Of a stretch of DNA of 45,768 nt, positions 16,446-25,213 are shown piece after piece. The stretch spans positions 1 through 45,768 of the forward strand of contig JAJYSV010000034.1 in NCBI GenBank assembly GCA_021793405.1, read 5' to 3'. The notes beneath the pieces are model-generated. The model worked only from the letters and a program-made list of their open reading frames with translations, made no database searches and was not told the DNA's origin. The stretch's first letter is position 1. Every line of letters begins with the position of its first letter. The DNA comes from Acidobacteriota bacterium. Its GTDB lineage: Bacteria > Acidobacteriota > Terriglobia > Terriglobales > Acidobacteriaceae. The translations under genes were made by a program, and so were the position numbers.

Positions 16446-16480
16446 CACCCTCGTGGATCCTCAGCCCGCTCAAAGTCCCG

Positions 16481-17191
16481 TCAACCGCGCATCCATTCCG
16501 GCAACCCGGAGGCAATCGATTCCCGCACGGCGAAGATCAATTCCTCCCGCGTCGCGAAATCCGCGGCCCGGATGGCTGGATGAAAATGTACATGGGCGAC
16601 GCCTGGAAAGATCCGCAGACTTCCTTTTCGCATCATGGTTTCTGTGCCATGAATCGATACGGGAACAATGGGTGCGCCGGTTTGCTGCGCTAGATAAAAG
16701 GGACCCTTTTTAAAAGGAAGAAGTTTCCCCGTATGCGAGCGAGTTCCTTCTGGGAAGGCAGTGAGATGCACGCCGGACGCGAGGACCTTCGCGGCGTTGT
16801 CAATACTTTCTTTCGCATCTTCTCGGTTGCCCCGGCGTTCTACCGGAACAAAATCAGCCATTCTCATGGCGATGCCGAGGAAAGGAATTCTCATCAGTGT
16901 TTTTTTTAGGAAAACAGCAGAGCGGCCTGGGATCAGCGGCATCAACATTGGCGGGTCCAGGTTGGACACATGATTCGCCATAAAGATGCATGCTACGCCC
17001 CGCGGAATATTTTCATAACCTTCAACCCGGACGCGAATCCCTCCCATGCGCAGGCCGGACGCGGCGATCCACATGGAAAAGCGATAGAGAAACGTCACGT
17101 CTCCTGTTATCCATGTCCACGGAAAACCCAGTAGCGCGCCGATTGGAACGAGGATTACGTAGTAGAGAAGGATTGTTATTGCGGAAATCAT
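16481..17191 (-). CDS. plsC: 1-acyl-sn-glycerol-3-phosphate acyltransferase (PlsC family)
   Basis: About 236 residues from ATG 17191, chosen because ATGA overlaps the mpl stop and the longer frame is antisense-like. A hydrophobic N-terminus (residues 3-25) anchors it to the membrane. The acyltransferase signature H74-x4-D79 appears in NHVSNLDPP and the second motif in FPEGTRS (about 146-152), with ADFVPVERRG between them. It would acylate lysophosphatidate to phosphatidate in phospholipid synthesis. It is the last gene of the minus-strand run with mpl, ldcA, dapF, purN and purM. Confidence 0.9.
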   Translation of the reverse strand: MISAITILLYYVILVPIGALLGFPWTWITGDVTFLYRFSMWIAASGLRMGGIRVRVEGYENIPRGVACIFMANHVSNLDPPMLMPLIPGRSAVFLKKTLMRIPFLGIAMRMADFVPVERRGNREDAKESIDNAAKVLASGVHLTAFPEGTRSHTGKLLPFKKGPFYLAQQTGAPIVPVSIHGTETMMRKGSLRIFPGVAHVHFHPAIRAADFATREELIFAVRESIASGLPEWMRG

Positions 17192-18657
17192 GCGCGTCCG
17201 GGATCGTTGCGAAGAGACACTGGAAGTTTTTGATAAATTCCATCGAAGCCGCCGTTGGAGAGAATCGCGACGACGTCTCCGGATCGCAGATGGGTCGTTA
17301 GATGGTCGACGATTGCAGTGACATCGGGTAACTGTCGCGCTTGGCATCCACGAACCTGCAGAGCCTGCACGATATGTTCCGGGTGAAGGATTTGCTCTGC
17401 TGGGATATTCATAGCCTGGTAGACGGCGGCAAGAATGACCTGATCCGCCAGGGAAAGACTTTCAGTCAGCTCCTGCTCAAAAACATTGCGGCGCAGCGTG
17501 TTCGAGCGCGGTTCTACGACTGCCCACAGGCGCGATCCCGGATATCGCAGACGCAACGCGCGCAGCGTTTCGCGAATCGCCGTGGGATGATGCGCGAAGT
17601 CATCGATGATCGTGATGCCATCGATTTCGGCAATCACTTCCAGGCGGCGTTTGACGCTGCGAAAGGATTGCAATGCCGTTTGAATGTCCTCGGCGGGAAC
17701 ACCCTGGCCCGCGGCAAGAGCGGCAGCCGCAGTCGCGTTCAGCACATTATGCTCGCCGATCATGGGCATCTCCACCCGCAACCATGGCTGCCCGTTCCGC
17801 TCAATACGCCATCTGCTGGAGTTGCCATGGATGGCAAGATCCGCGATGCGCCAGGTGGAATCCTGCGAAAATCCATAGCGCTCCACCGGACAAAAAGCGC
17901 CCGCTACGCACTCCGTCACATTTTTCGATCCGTCAAAGGCGACGATGCGTCCCCGTCGAGGGACAAGATTGACCAGGCGTTTGAACGCCGTCTTCACGGA
18001 TTCCAGGTCCGCGTAGATATCCGCGTGATCAAATTCAACATGCGTAAGGATCAACGCGTCCGGGAAATAATGCATGAATTTTGGTCCCTTGTCGAAGAAA
18101 GCTGTGTCGTACTCGTCGCCCTCCAGAATAAAAGGCCTTGTCTGGCGCAGCGCAAAGCTGGATCCAAAATTTTCCGCAATCCCACCGATTAAGAACGAGG
18201 GAGCCAGCGCGGCATTCGTCACTGCGGCGGTTTCGTAGATCCATGCCAGCATGCTGGTAGTTGTGGTTTTGCCGTGCGTACCGGCGATCACCAAAGATTC
18301 TCGTTCGACAAGAAATTCTTCGTGAATCACCTGCGCCAGAGAGCGGAAAGGAATGCGCTGGTCCAAGACAAATTCCAGTTCGGGATTGCCACGCGAAATC
18401 GCATTCCCGACGATAACAAGATCAGGACGCGGTTGCAGATTCTCTTCGGAAAACGGCTGTGCAATTGCAATACGGAGTTGCGCCAGCAGATCGGACATGG
18501 GCGGATATGCAGCCTTGTCCGAGCCGGTCACATGCCATCCGCGCAACTGCAACATGCCAGCCAGGGAGGCCATGGCGCTGCCGCAGATCCCGATCAGGTG
18601 GACGTGCCGGGCCGGAGACTCCTCACCATTTCTCGCTCCATGTTGGACTTCGCTCAT
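17188..18657 (-). CDS. mpl: UDP-MurNAc:tripeptide ligase Mpl (murein recycling)
   Basis: About 489 residues. A Mur-ligase N-terminal domain opens with HLIGICGSAMASLAGML, the form typical of Mpl and MurC. The central ATP-binding domain has GTHGKTTTTSM (about 126-136), and IGEHNVLNATAA and DDFAHHPTAI follow. Mpl joins recycled L-Ala-gamma-D-Glu-meso-DAP to UDP-MurNAc. A MurC assignment is less likely because an LD-carboxypeptidase, which makes the recycled tripeptide, is directly upstream. Start: ATG 18657 has AAGGA at good spacing; ATG 18663 would give the 4-base overlap with ldcA but has no spacer. Confidence 0.88.
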   Translation of the reverse strand: MSEVQHGARNGEESPARHVHLIGICGSAMASLAGMLQLRGWHVTGSDKAAYPPMSDLLAQLRIAIAQPFSEENLQPRPDLVIVGNAISRGNPELEFVLDQRIPFRSLAQVIHEEFLVERESLVIAGTHGKTTTTSMLAWIYETAAVTNAALAPSFLIGGIAENFGSSFALRQTRPFILEGDEYDTAFFDKGPKFMHYFPDALILTHVEFDHADIYADLESVKTAFKRLVNLVPRRGRIVAFDGSKNVTECVAGAFCPVERYGFSQDSTWRIADLAIHGNSSRWRIERNGQPWLRVEMPMIGEHNVLNATAAAALAAGQGVPAEDIQTALQSFRSVKRRLEVIAEIDGITIIDDFAHHPTAIRETLRALRLRYPGSRLWAVVEPRSNTLRRNVFEQELTESLSLADQVILAAVYQAMNIPAEQILHPEHIVQALQVRGCQARQLPDVTAIVDHLTTHLRSGDVVAILSNGGFDGIYQKLPVSLRNDPGRA

Positions 18658-18659
18658 CC

Positions 18660-19634
18660 TCATCCTTCGTTGCAGGTGACCGACGGCTGGAATTGCAGGG
18701 TGGGCGTACCGGTCAGATCCAATTCGCAAGAGACGCCAATCGGCAGCGTGATGTTGCGTTCGCGAACGTGCCCGGACCGCAGGCCAATGCCAACCGGCCC
18801 GGGGAAGTCCGCCAATACGCGCAACAAGACTGAATCCAGCAATTCATCGGTAGTGCCCGGCTGTACGCAGTCCAACATCGGGCCAAAGACGATACCGCGC
18901 ACCCGATCGAGCTTGCCCGCCAAACGCAACTGGAACAACATCCGGTCAATCTGATAGGGCTTGACGCCCACATCTTCGAGAAACAGAATTGTGTCTTCTG
19001 TTTGGATTTCATATGGCGTGCCCAGCGACGCGACCAGCATGGAAAGACATCCGCCATAAAACTTTCCTTCTGCGTGGCCGGATTTTAACGTCCGCATATC
19101 CGCTTCGGACCGGAGTTGCCACGGGTGATTCTGCGAGAGCGCCGCCTGCCAGCTGGCCAGGTCAACACCATTTTCCCGTGCAAAATCTCCGGCAGCCATC
19201 GGCCCATGCCACACCACCAAACCTGTCGCGTCGTTCAGCCACGTCAGCAGACTGGTGATATCGCTGCATCCTACAAAGATCTTTGGATTGCGTCGGATAA
19301 GTTCCAAGTCAAGTCCGGTCAGTAACTCGGCCGATCCGTAACCGCCGCGGCTACAAATGATCGCTTGGACAGAAGTGTCCGCAAAGGCGTCATGTAAATC
19401 TTGCAGACGCTGTGCCGCGGTTCCAGCGGAGTATTGTCCATACCGGGCCAGTGCATGAGAAGACAGCTGCGGCTGGAAACCTAACGCCCGCAATGCATCC
19501 ATCCCCATCTGCACTTTGGCCGGATCGAACCAACTGGCTGGCGAAACCAGCCGCAGAGTATTGCCGGTTCCCAGGGCCGCAGGAAGAACGGCAGGCTTCA
19601 AAGTTCCGCCTGGGGTTGTTGAGCGCGCGGTCAT
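18660..19634 (-). CDS. ldcA: LD-carboxypeptidase (peptidase S66, LdcA-like)
   Basis: About 324 residues from ATG 19634, whose ATGA overlaps the dapF stop. The S66 signatures are clear: CSRGGYGSAELL, then GCSDITSLL with the probable nucleophile S124, FLEDVGVKPYQIDRML with the Glu, and GLRSGHVRERNITLPIG with the His. The enzyme removes the terminal D-Ala from recycled murein tetrapeptides in the cytoplasm, giving the tripeptide that the next gene product (Mpl) ligates. No signal peptide is present. Confidence 0.92.
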   Translation of the reverse strand: MTARSTTPGGTLKPAVLPAALGTGNTLRLVSPASWFDPAKVQMGMDALRALGFQPQLSSHALARYGQYSAGTAAQRLQDLHDAFADTSVQAIICSRGGYGSAELLTGLDLELIRRNPKIFVGCSDITSLLTWLNDATGLVVWHGPMAAGDFARENGVDLASWQAALSQNHPWQLRSEADMRTLKSGHAEGKFYGGCLSMLVASLGTPYEIQTEDTILFLEDVGVKPYQIDRMLFQLRLAGKLDRVRGIVFGPMLDCVQPGTTDELLDSVLLRVLADFPGPVGIGLRSGHVRERNITLPIGVSCELDLTGTPTLQFQPSVTCNEG

Positions 19635-20434
19635 ACGAGCAGGCAATTCCCTTGGGCTATGATTTCCGCCGGTCCTGTCAGCAGCAGGTTCGAGCTCTTC
19701 CGCATCCATTCCACCGTTTGTTCGCCACCCTCAGCGACTACTGTGAGCTGTCGCGCAACGCCTCGCATTTCGATACTCGCGGCGGCGGATGCGGAAGAGC
19801 CGGTGCCGGAAGACAGCGTCGGCCCCACGCCGCGCTCATAAATACGGAACTCGATCCTATTTGTATCCATTACACGCACAAATTCAACGTTGGTGCCCTT
19901 GGGGAAGTCCGGGTGGACACAAACTTCCGACCCAATCTGCTGCCACGAACGTCCGAAGCATCCAAAATTGGGCGAGTCAACAAAAACGACGAAATGCGGA
20001 TTCCCAATCGATACATTGACTCCCGCGATGGATGTTCCGTCCTTAAGCATAACCGTTTGCGCCGTGACAGATGGAACCCCCATCTCGGTGGAAATGAGGT
20101 ACTGCGGAGGATTACGCCGCAGAATGCGGCAGCGGCGCACACCTGCATGCGTGCGAATGGAAAATTCGTTGGCATCATCCTCTTGCGCCAGATATGCAGC
20201 CACGCAGCGCGTGCCATTTCCGGAGATTTCCGACTCCGAGCCATCCGCATTGAAGAGCCGAATCGAATACGCGCCGTTGTCGGCGAGCGTCAGATACTCG
20301 ACGCCGTCCGCGCCAACTCCTGTGTTGCGTGCGCAAACGATGCGAGCTATGTCAGCATAGCGGCTTGCATCGAGAGGTTCATCCACGATGAGAAAATCAT
20401 TCCCGCAGGCGTGCGCTTTGACGAACCGGATCAC
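19631..20434 (-). CDS. dapF: Diaminopimelate epimerase family protein with both catalytic Cys replaced by Ser
   Basis: This 267-residue protein aligns along the whole DapF length: KAHACGNDFLIVD at the start, NTGVGADGVEYL, FNADGSESEISGNGTRC, SIGNPHFVVFVD, GTNVEFVRV, and ERGVGPTLSSGTGSS near the end. DapF inverts LL-DAP to meso-DAP with two Cys acting as acid and base, in the family motifs CGNG and CGTG. Here those positions are S71 (SGNG) and S209 (SGTG), while the substrate-binding Asn and Glu/Arg residues are kept. The frame is intact. It overlaps purN (upstream) and ldcA (downstream) by 4 bases each. It could be a Ser-based or altered epimerase, a related isomerase, or inactive. Confidence 0.85.
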   Translation of the reverse strand: MIRFVKAHACGNDFLIVDEPLDASRYADIARIVCARNTGVGADGVEYLTLADNGAYSIRLFNADGSESEISGNGTRCVAAYLAQEDDANEFSIRTHAGVRRCRILRRNPPQYLISTEMGVPSVTAQTVMLKDGTSIAGVNVSIGNPHFVVFVDSPNFGCFGRSWQQIGSEVCVHPDFPKGTNVEFVRVMDTNRIEFRIYERGVGPTLSSGTGSSASAAASIEMRGVARQLTVVAEGGEQTVEWMRKSSNLLLTGPAEIIAQGNCLLV

Positions 20435-21069
20435 TTGATTTCCTCGAGCAGGGATGCGCTGCGCAATGCACGGGCAACATATCGGCGATCTGCAATCGTG
20501 TAATTTCCGCTGAGAACGCGGGCAATGGCTTCCGGGTAGGCAAGGTGTTCCTGTTCCAGAATCCGCGCGGACAACCTCACTTCGTCGTCGCCATCCAACA
20601 CTGGGACTGCGCGCTGCAATACGATGACTCCGTGGTCCAGTTGGTCATCCACGAAATGCACGGTGCAGCCGGTGATGCCGACCCCGTACTGGAGCGCCTG
20701 ACGCTGTGCGTCGAGGCCCGGAAATGCCGGCAAAAGCGACGGGTGAATATTCAAAATGGCATGAGGATAGGCCGCGACAAATTCGGGCGACAGCAGGCGC
20801 ATGTATCCGGCGAGGCAGATCAATTCGACGCCGTGTTGGCGCAGACAAGCGATGATTTCTGCATCCTGCTCGGCGCGCTTCCGTCCGCGGGCTTCAATCA
20901 CCGCGGTCGCCAAGCCACGCGCCCTGGCTGCGGCAAGGCCCGGCGCTTCCGCGCGATTGGAAATGACAATGGAAATTCTTGCGTTGGCGATCTGGCCGCG
21001 ATCAATGGCGTCAGCAATCGCCAGAAAGTTGGAACCACGACCCGAAAGAAGAATGCCAAGACGCGTCAT
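20431..21069 (-). CDS. purN: Phosphoribosylglycinamide formyltransferase PurN
   Basis: This 212-residue enzyme transfers formyl from 10-formyl-THF to GAR in purine synthesis. The family motifs are clear: LGILLSGRGSNFLAI at the N-terminus and ICLAGYMRLL. The catalytic Asn-His pair N106/H108 lies in LNIHPSLLPAFPG, and GCTVHFVDDQLDHG contains the catalytic Asp. Length is normal. It starts 6 bases after the purM stop and its end overlaps dapF by 4 bases. Confidence 0.95.
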   Translation of the reverse strand: MTRLGILLSGRGSNFLAIADAIDRGQIANARISIVISNRAEAPGLAAARARGLATAVIEARGRKRAEQDAEIIACLRQHGVELICLAGYMRLLSPEFVAAYPHAILNIHPSLLPAFPGLDAQRQALQYGVGITGCTVHFVDDQLDHGVIVLQRAVPVLDGDDEVRLSARILEQEHLAYPEAIARVLSGNYTIADRRYVARALRSASLLEEIK

Positions 21070-21075
21070 GGGGAG

Positions 21076-22134
21076 TTAGTTATACAGGACCCGGCGATCG
21101 CCTTTGATAATCTTGCCAATCACTGCGTGAGGCTCGTTCGCGCGGTCTAACAGTGTTTTGACGCGCTTGTATTTTTCAACCGGGACGGCGCAGATCAAAC
21201 CTATTCCCATGTTAAAAGTCCGCAACATTTCCACCAGTTCCACATTGCCCAGCGCTTGCAGGTGGTCAAAAATTGGCAGCACCGGCCAGGAACCCAATTC
21301 GACGCATGCGGAAACATGTTTCGGCAGGATGCGGGGCAGATTTTCGGTGATGCCTCCGCCGGTAATGTGGGCCATTCCCACGACCAGGTCTGCCGCAGTC
21401 AGTTTGCGAATAATGTTGAGATAGCTGCGATGCGTTTTCATCAAGGCCACGCCGGCCTTATCGCGTAGCTCATTGACATATTGGTCCGGGGTGTATTTGG
21501 CCACCTGAAAAAACAGCTTGCGAGCCAGCGAAAAGCCGTTGGTATGCAATCCAGTGGAAGGCAGGCCGATTAGCAAGTCGCCTGCGCGGATGCCGGCCCC
21601 GGTAATGATTTTTTCGCGCTCCGCGACGCCCACGATAAATCCGGCAAGATCGTATTCGCCATCATGATAAAACCCCGGCATCTGCGCGGTTTCTCCCCCA
21701 ATGAGGGCACAGCCATTGGCGCGGCAGGCATCTGCCATGCCGGAAACCACTTTTTCCGCCACGTCGCCGTCCAGTTTGCTTGCCGCCAGGTAATCCATAA
21801 AAAACAGAGGCGAGGCTGCCTGCACAGCAATGTCATTCACGCAATGGTTCACCAGGTCCGCACCGATGGTGTGGTGCATGTTCATCTGGAACGCAATCTT
21901 CAGCTTCGTTCCAACGCCGTCGGCACTGGAAACCAGCACAGGATTTTTGTAGCGCGTCGTATCCAGTTTGAACAGGCCGCCGAATCCGCCAATCTCGCTG
22001 AGCACCTGCTTGTTGAAGGTCCGCTGGGCCAAATACTTTATGCGCTGCTTGGTGCGGTCGCCGCTGGAGATGTCCACGCCTGCATCGGCGTATGTGATGG
22101 CGGGAGTTGGCTTCGATGAAGACTTACTGGGCAC
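21076..22134 (-). CDS. purM: Phosphoribosylformylglycinamidine cyclo-ligase PurM (AIR synthase)
   Basis: This 352-residue enzyme closes the imidazole ring of AIR with ATP. Signatures include YADAGVDISSGDR, SSADGVGTKLKIA, GADLVNHCVNDIAVQ, LIGGETAQMPGFY and GLPSTGLHTNGFS. The start codon is GTG at 22134 with no obvious Shine-Dalgarno. It is the first gene of the minus-strand run purM-purN-dapF-ldcA-mpl-plsC, so the promoter should lie in the 309-base gap to hemL. Confidence 0.96.
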   Translation of the reverse strand: MPSKSSSKPTPAITYADAGVDISSGDRTKQRIKYLAQRTFNKQVLSEIGGFGGLFKLDTTRYKNPVLVSSADGVGTKLKIAFQMNMHHTIGADLVNHCVNDIAVQAASPLFFMDYLAASKLDGDVAEKVVSGMADACRANGCALIGGETAQMPGFYHDGEYDLAGFIVGVAEREKIITGAGIRAGDLLIGLPSTGLHTNGFSLARKLFFQVAKYTPDQYVNELRDKAGVALMKTHRSYLNIIRKLTAADLVVGMAHITGGGITENLPRILPKHVSACVELGSWPVLPIFDHLQALGNVELVEMLRTFNMGIGLICAVPVEKYKRVKTLLDRANEPHAVIGKIIKGDRRVLYN

Positions 22135-22443
22135 AGGCGTCGCGTTCCGGGATGCGGGATATCGGCAGGTTTCGTTCCGAATACGCAGAATCTAGTTGCC
22201 CGAACACAAGTTGGAGGGGGCAGGTAGCAGCGAAACCAAAACATACCGAGAAGCACCAGTGTAGCATCGCGGAGGGATGGTTCCTGCGACTGTTTGCGGC
22301 GAAATCGTGCGTCGGCCTCTGGGCGCGGTCTTCTATATCTGCAGCCTGGCCGCGCACGCGAGACCAGCCAGTAGCTGCCAGCCCTGCGTCGTAGTGCGCT
22401 TGCGGCAATGACACTGGCGAGACCGCTTCTATACTGAATATCG
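22135..22443. other. Divergent intergenic region purM/hemL
   Basis: No gene is supported here. It should hold the purM promoter on the minus strand, which I could not locate. On the plus strand ATGACA (22408-22413) and TATACT (22430-22435), 16 bases apart, form a good promoter for hemL. Predicted transcription would begin at about 22442, leaving almost no leader before ATG 22444. No purine riboswitch-like structure was recognised. Confidence 0.5.
22408..22435 (+). promoter_or_regulatory. hemL promoter, likely giving a leaderless or very short leader
   Basis: The -35 element ATGACA (22408-22413), a 16-base spacer and the -10 element TATACT (22430-22435) match sigma-70 consensus well. The start point would fall about 2 bases before ATG 22444. 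Translation would then be leaderless from 22444, or begin at ATG 22468 with a 26-base leader lacking a Shine-Dalgarno. Confidence 0.5.
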
Positions 22444-23757
22444 ATGACCCGATCCGTGCGCACTATGCAGCGTTCCCGTCAATTCCAACAGCGGGCCGAA
22501 ACCCTTTTGCCAGGCGGCGTCGATTCTCCCGTGCGCGCCTTTCGTGCCGTGGGTGGAGAGCCTCCGTTTATCGTTCGCGCTGAAGGCGCCTATTTGTGGG
22601 ATGCCGACGGCAACCGCTATCTGGATTATTTTGGCTCCTGGGGGCCGATGATTCTGGGGCACGCCGCTCCGCAGGTGGTGCGTGCCATTCAAGATGCAGC
22701 CGCCAGGGGCGTGAGCTTTGGCGCTTCGACGCCAACCGAAGCGGATCTGGCCGAGATGGTCCACCGCGCATTCCCCTCCGTGGAGATGCTGCGGTTTGTC
22801 AGTTCCGGGACCGAGGCCACGATGTCGGCCATCCGGCTGGCGCGCGCGTTTACCGGCCGCAAATTTTTCGTGAAGTTCGAAGGCTGCTACCATGGCCACT
22901 CCGACGCGTTGCTGGTCAGGGCCGGCTCCGGCATCGCAACCCTGGGCATTCCCGGCTCTGCGGGAGTGCCGGAGGAAACGATCCAGCACACGCTGGCGCT
23001 GCCGTACAACAACGTTGCCGCGGTGGAAGAAGCATTCAACCGTTATAAAAATCAAATCGCCTGCGTGATCGTCGAGCCGGTGGTCGGCAACGCGGGCTGT
23101 ATTCCGCCGCAGCCGGGATATCTGGAAGCTCTGCGAGCTATCACGGCTCAGGAAGGCGCGGTCCTCATTTTCGATGAAGTCATGACCGGCTTCCGGCTGG
23201 CGTTGGGCGGGGCGCAGGAACTCTACGGCATCCAGCCGGACATGACGTGTCTCGGCAAGATTCTTGGCGGCGGTTTGCCGTGCGGCGCCTTTGGCGGACG
23301 CGCGGAGATCATGCGGATGCTGGCTCCCTTGGGACCGGTGTATCAGGCAGGAACGCTCAGCGGCAATCCGCTGGCCATGGCGGCGGGAATTGCCACCGTG
23401 GGATATCTGATCGATCACCGCGACGCCGTATATCCCCAATTGGAAAAGACTTCCGCTGCGGTCGCTGACGGCGTGGCCACCATTGCACGCGATGCCGGTG
23501 TTGCTGTAACGACCAACCGTGTCGGCTCCATGTTCACCTGGTTTTTCTCGGACGAGGCCGTGACAGACTACGAGAGCGCGGCGCGCTCCAATACGGATCA
23601 GTTTGCCGCGTTCCATCGCGCCATGATCGAGGCCGGTGTATGGCTGCCACCCTCACAATTTGAGGCGGCATTCCTCGGCATCGCCCATGGAGAAGAAGAA
23701 ATCCGCGCGACGCTGGTCGTTGCGAAGGAAGCGATGATGGCGGCGCGATTGGCCTAG
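22444..23757 (+). CDS. hemL: Glutamate-1-semialdehyde 2,1-aminomutase HemL
   Basis: This 437-residue PLP enzyme converts glutamate-1-semialdehyde to 5-aminolevulinate for tetrapyrroles. Signatures: [20 protein letters not shown] near the N-terminus, [41 protein letters not shown], and [16 protein letters not shown] with the PLP-binding Lys. The start may be ATG 22444 or ATG 22468; the second gives the more usual N-terminus. The presence of hemL implies 5-aminolevulinate synthesis by the C5 route. Confidence 0.96.
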   Translation: MTRSVRTMQRSRQFQQRAETLLPGGVDSPVRAFRAVGGEPPFIVRAEGAYLWDADGNRYLDYFGSWGPMILGHAAPQVVRAIQDAAARGVSFGASTPTEADLAEMVHRAFPSVEMLRFVSSGTEATMSAIRLARAFTGRKFFVKFEGCYHGHSDALLVRAGSGIATLGIPGSAGVPEETIQHTLALPYNNVAAVEEAFNRYKNQIACVIVEPVVGNAGCIPPQPGYLEALRAITAQEGAVLIFDEVMTGFRLALGGAQELYGIQPDMTCLGKILGGGLPCGAFGGRAEIMRMLAPLGPVYQAGTLSGNPLAMAAGIATVGYLIDHRDAVYPQLEKTSAAVADGVATIARDAGVAVTTNRVGSMFTWFFSDEAVTDYESAARSNTDQFAAFHRAMIEAGVWLPPSQFEAAFLGIAHGEEEIRATLVVAKEAMMAARLA

Positions 23758-24050
23758 CGCGACGAGATTCGCATGGGTTCCATCGACGCCTCATTCCGGC
23801 AAAAGCTCGCTGCGGCGGCTGAAGCGCCTGCACTTTCGCAAAGTAGTTCGCGCAATTTCTGATTCTTGACAAGCAGTTCTGCAACCAATCGCTGCAAACG
23901 GAGATTCTCAGCCTCTACCTCCATCAGTCGGCACTGACTCGAGAACTCATCTTCGTTTTCATTTCGCTGTGCAAATTCCTCAACGCCGTGCAGCGCCCCA
24001 CGCTCAGGTATGTGCGTTCGCCCGATTTTTTCGACACTCGGTTGCGTCAT
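23754..24050 (-). CDS. Small coiled-coil protein, possibly real
   Basis: This 98-residue frame has a heptad-rich helix at about 43-70 ([20 protein letters not shown]), which would form a coiled coil. The rest is Ala/Ser-rich and looks disordered. Its stop overlaps the end of hemL by 4 bases in convergent orientation. There is no clear Shine-Dalgarno at 24050, so a later start at the internal Met near residue 43 is possible. The leucine-zipper-like pattern argues against chance, but composition alone does not prove expression. Confidence 0.45.
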   Translation of the reverse strand: MTQPSVEKIGRTHIPERGALHGVEEFAQRNENEDEFSSQCRLMEVEAENLRLQRLVAELLVKNQKLRELLCESAGASAAAASFCRNEASMEPMRISSR

Positions 24051-24129
24051 GGCTTCCCAGTCCTATCGCACTTGTCCCGCCGAGAGCTGCTAGCGCGGAT
24101 GGATGGTTACCGTATTCGGATCGCAAATG

Positions 24130-24240
24130 GAGTCATTCTGAACCAAGCGCAGCGGAGTGAAGAATCCAGAGAGTATTCGCCTGGTAATGGCCGTGATCAC
24201 TTTCTGGACCCTTCACTTCGCTCAGGACGAAGAACTTTAT
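24130..24240. repeat. Dispersed intergenic repeat with internal inverted arms
   Basis: The left arm (24147-24170, containing AGCGGAGTGAAGAATCCAGA) and right arm (24203-24225, containing TCTGGACCCTTCACTTCGCT) are imperfect inverted copies around a 32-base loop and can form a long hairpin. A near-identical copy of the left arm occurs at 39622-39645 (22 of 24 bases, opposite orientation). A variant of the right arm lies at 40966-40988. This is a REP-like family spread between genes. Confidence 0.65.
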
Positions 24241-24270
24241 TTTTGAATGCAGAATCTGTCAATCCGTTCT

Positions 24271-25086
24271 CTACACCCACGCTTCCGGCGTGACAAACTC
24301 GCAGACTTCGCCGCGCTGCGCGAATTCATTTCTCCAGGTTGTGATCAGGCGGTCGGTTGCGGCAATCGTATGGCTGCGATTCTGTCCCAGGCCAGCCTGC
24401 CCGCCATCGTGCAGTAGCGCGTTTGTCGCAAATCCTCGCCGAATATTTTTGCGAAAACTGCGCAGGATATTCCGCGCGACGGCATCCGGCGTGGTCGGCT
24501 TCCAATCGTAGCCCATTGCATTCCACAGGACGGGCATCAGTCCCAGTTCGCGAGCCGTGCGCAGGACATCCGGCCTTCGTCCGCCGTGCGGTGGGCGAAA
24601 CCAGCGGACAGGCGTGCCCAGCGCATCCTCCAGCGCCGCATTGCAGTCGCGCAACTGCTGCCGGACGATATTCGGCGGTCGAATCAATAGCAGCGGATGC
24701 GTCATGGTGTGGTTGCCGATCAGATGCCCGGCGGCGGCCACGGCACGGGCAATCTCCGGTCGCTGGCGAACAAAGCGGCCAATCATGAAGAAAGTTGCGC
24801 GAACTTCGTGCCTGGCCAGCACTTCCAGCAGGCGAAACGTGTCCGGATCGTTGGGACCGTCATCGTACGTCAGGGCAATTTGCGTGGGTCGTTTCGCAGC
24901 CACCACGCAGTGTCCGAAGATCTGCGACGTGGGCCACATTCCCGCGTACGCGTAGGCTCCTGCGGCGAGTACGCCCGCCGCTACAGCCGCCGCTGCAATT
25001 GCACCGGCGCTGGGAGATGTGCCCAGGTTGGCGGCCAAAAGCGGCGTTTCGTCGGACGCGATGGAGAAGATTCGAGCGGGTGCCAT
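24271..25086 (-). CDS. Polysaccharide deacetylase (NodB homology domain)
   Basis: About 271 residues from ATG 25086; a GTG at 25143 would extend it. An Ala-rich hydrophobic segment (about 28-52) should anchor or export it. The NodB domain follows with all core motifs: ALTYDDGPN (metal-binding Asp pair), GNHTMTHPLL (H-x4-H), RPPHGGRRPD and LLHDGG with the catalytic His. Such enzymes de-N-acetylate or deacetylate peptidoglycan or exopolysaccharide; the substrate is not deducible here. It stands alone on the minus strand, divergent from the truncated kinase. Confidence 0.88.
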   Translation of the reverse strand: MAPARIFSIASDETPLLAANLGTSPSAGAIAAAAVAAGVLAAGAYAYAGMWPTSQIFGHCVVAAKRPTQIALTYDDGPNDPDTFRLLEVLARHEVRATFFMIGRFVRQRPEIARAVAAAGHLIGNHTMTHPLLLIRPPNIVRQQLRDCNAALEDALGTPVRWFRPPHGGRRPDVLRTARELGLMPVLWNAMGYDWKPTTPDAVARNILRSFRKNIRRGFATNALLHDGGQAGLGQNRSHTIAATDRLITTWRNEFAQRGEVCEFVTPEAWV

Positions 25087-25213
25087 CGCGTTTGAGTGTA
25101 ACGGAATCGGCGAGAGGAGGGTACCCACCGAGTATCGCACCACCCCTTGCAGAGGCCATTGCCGCGTGATGGTCTTCGTGTTTCATTCGCTTTTACTACG
25201 AGAGGAATTCGCC

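Noticed and set aside
17341-18192. 283-residue plus-strand open frame across mpl
   Set aside because: Antisense to a complete Mpl with P-loop and later ligase motifs.
19412-20503. 363-residue plus-strand open frame across dapF and ldcA
   Set aside because: Both genes on the other strand are complete and overlapping; this frame has no recognisable domain.
22429-23616. 395-residue minus-strand open frame across hemL
   Set aside because: It mirrors a clear HemL gene; composition is His/Arg/Gly-rich and no motif is present.
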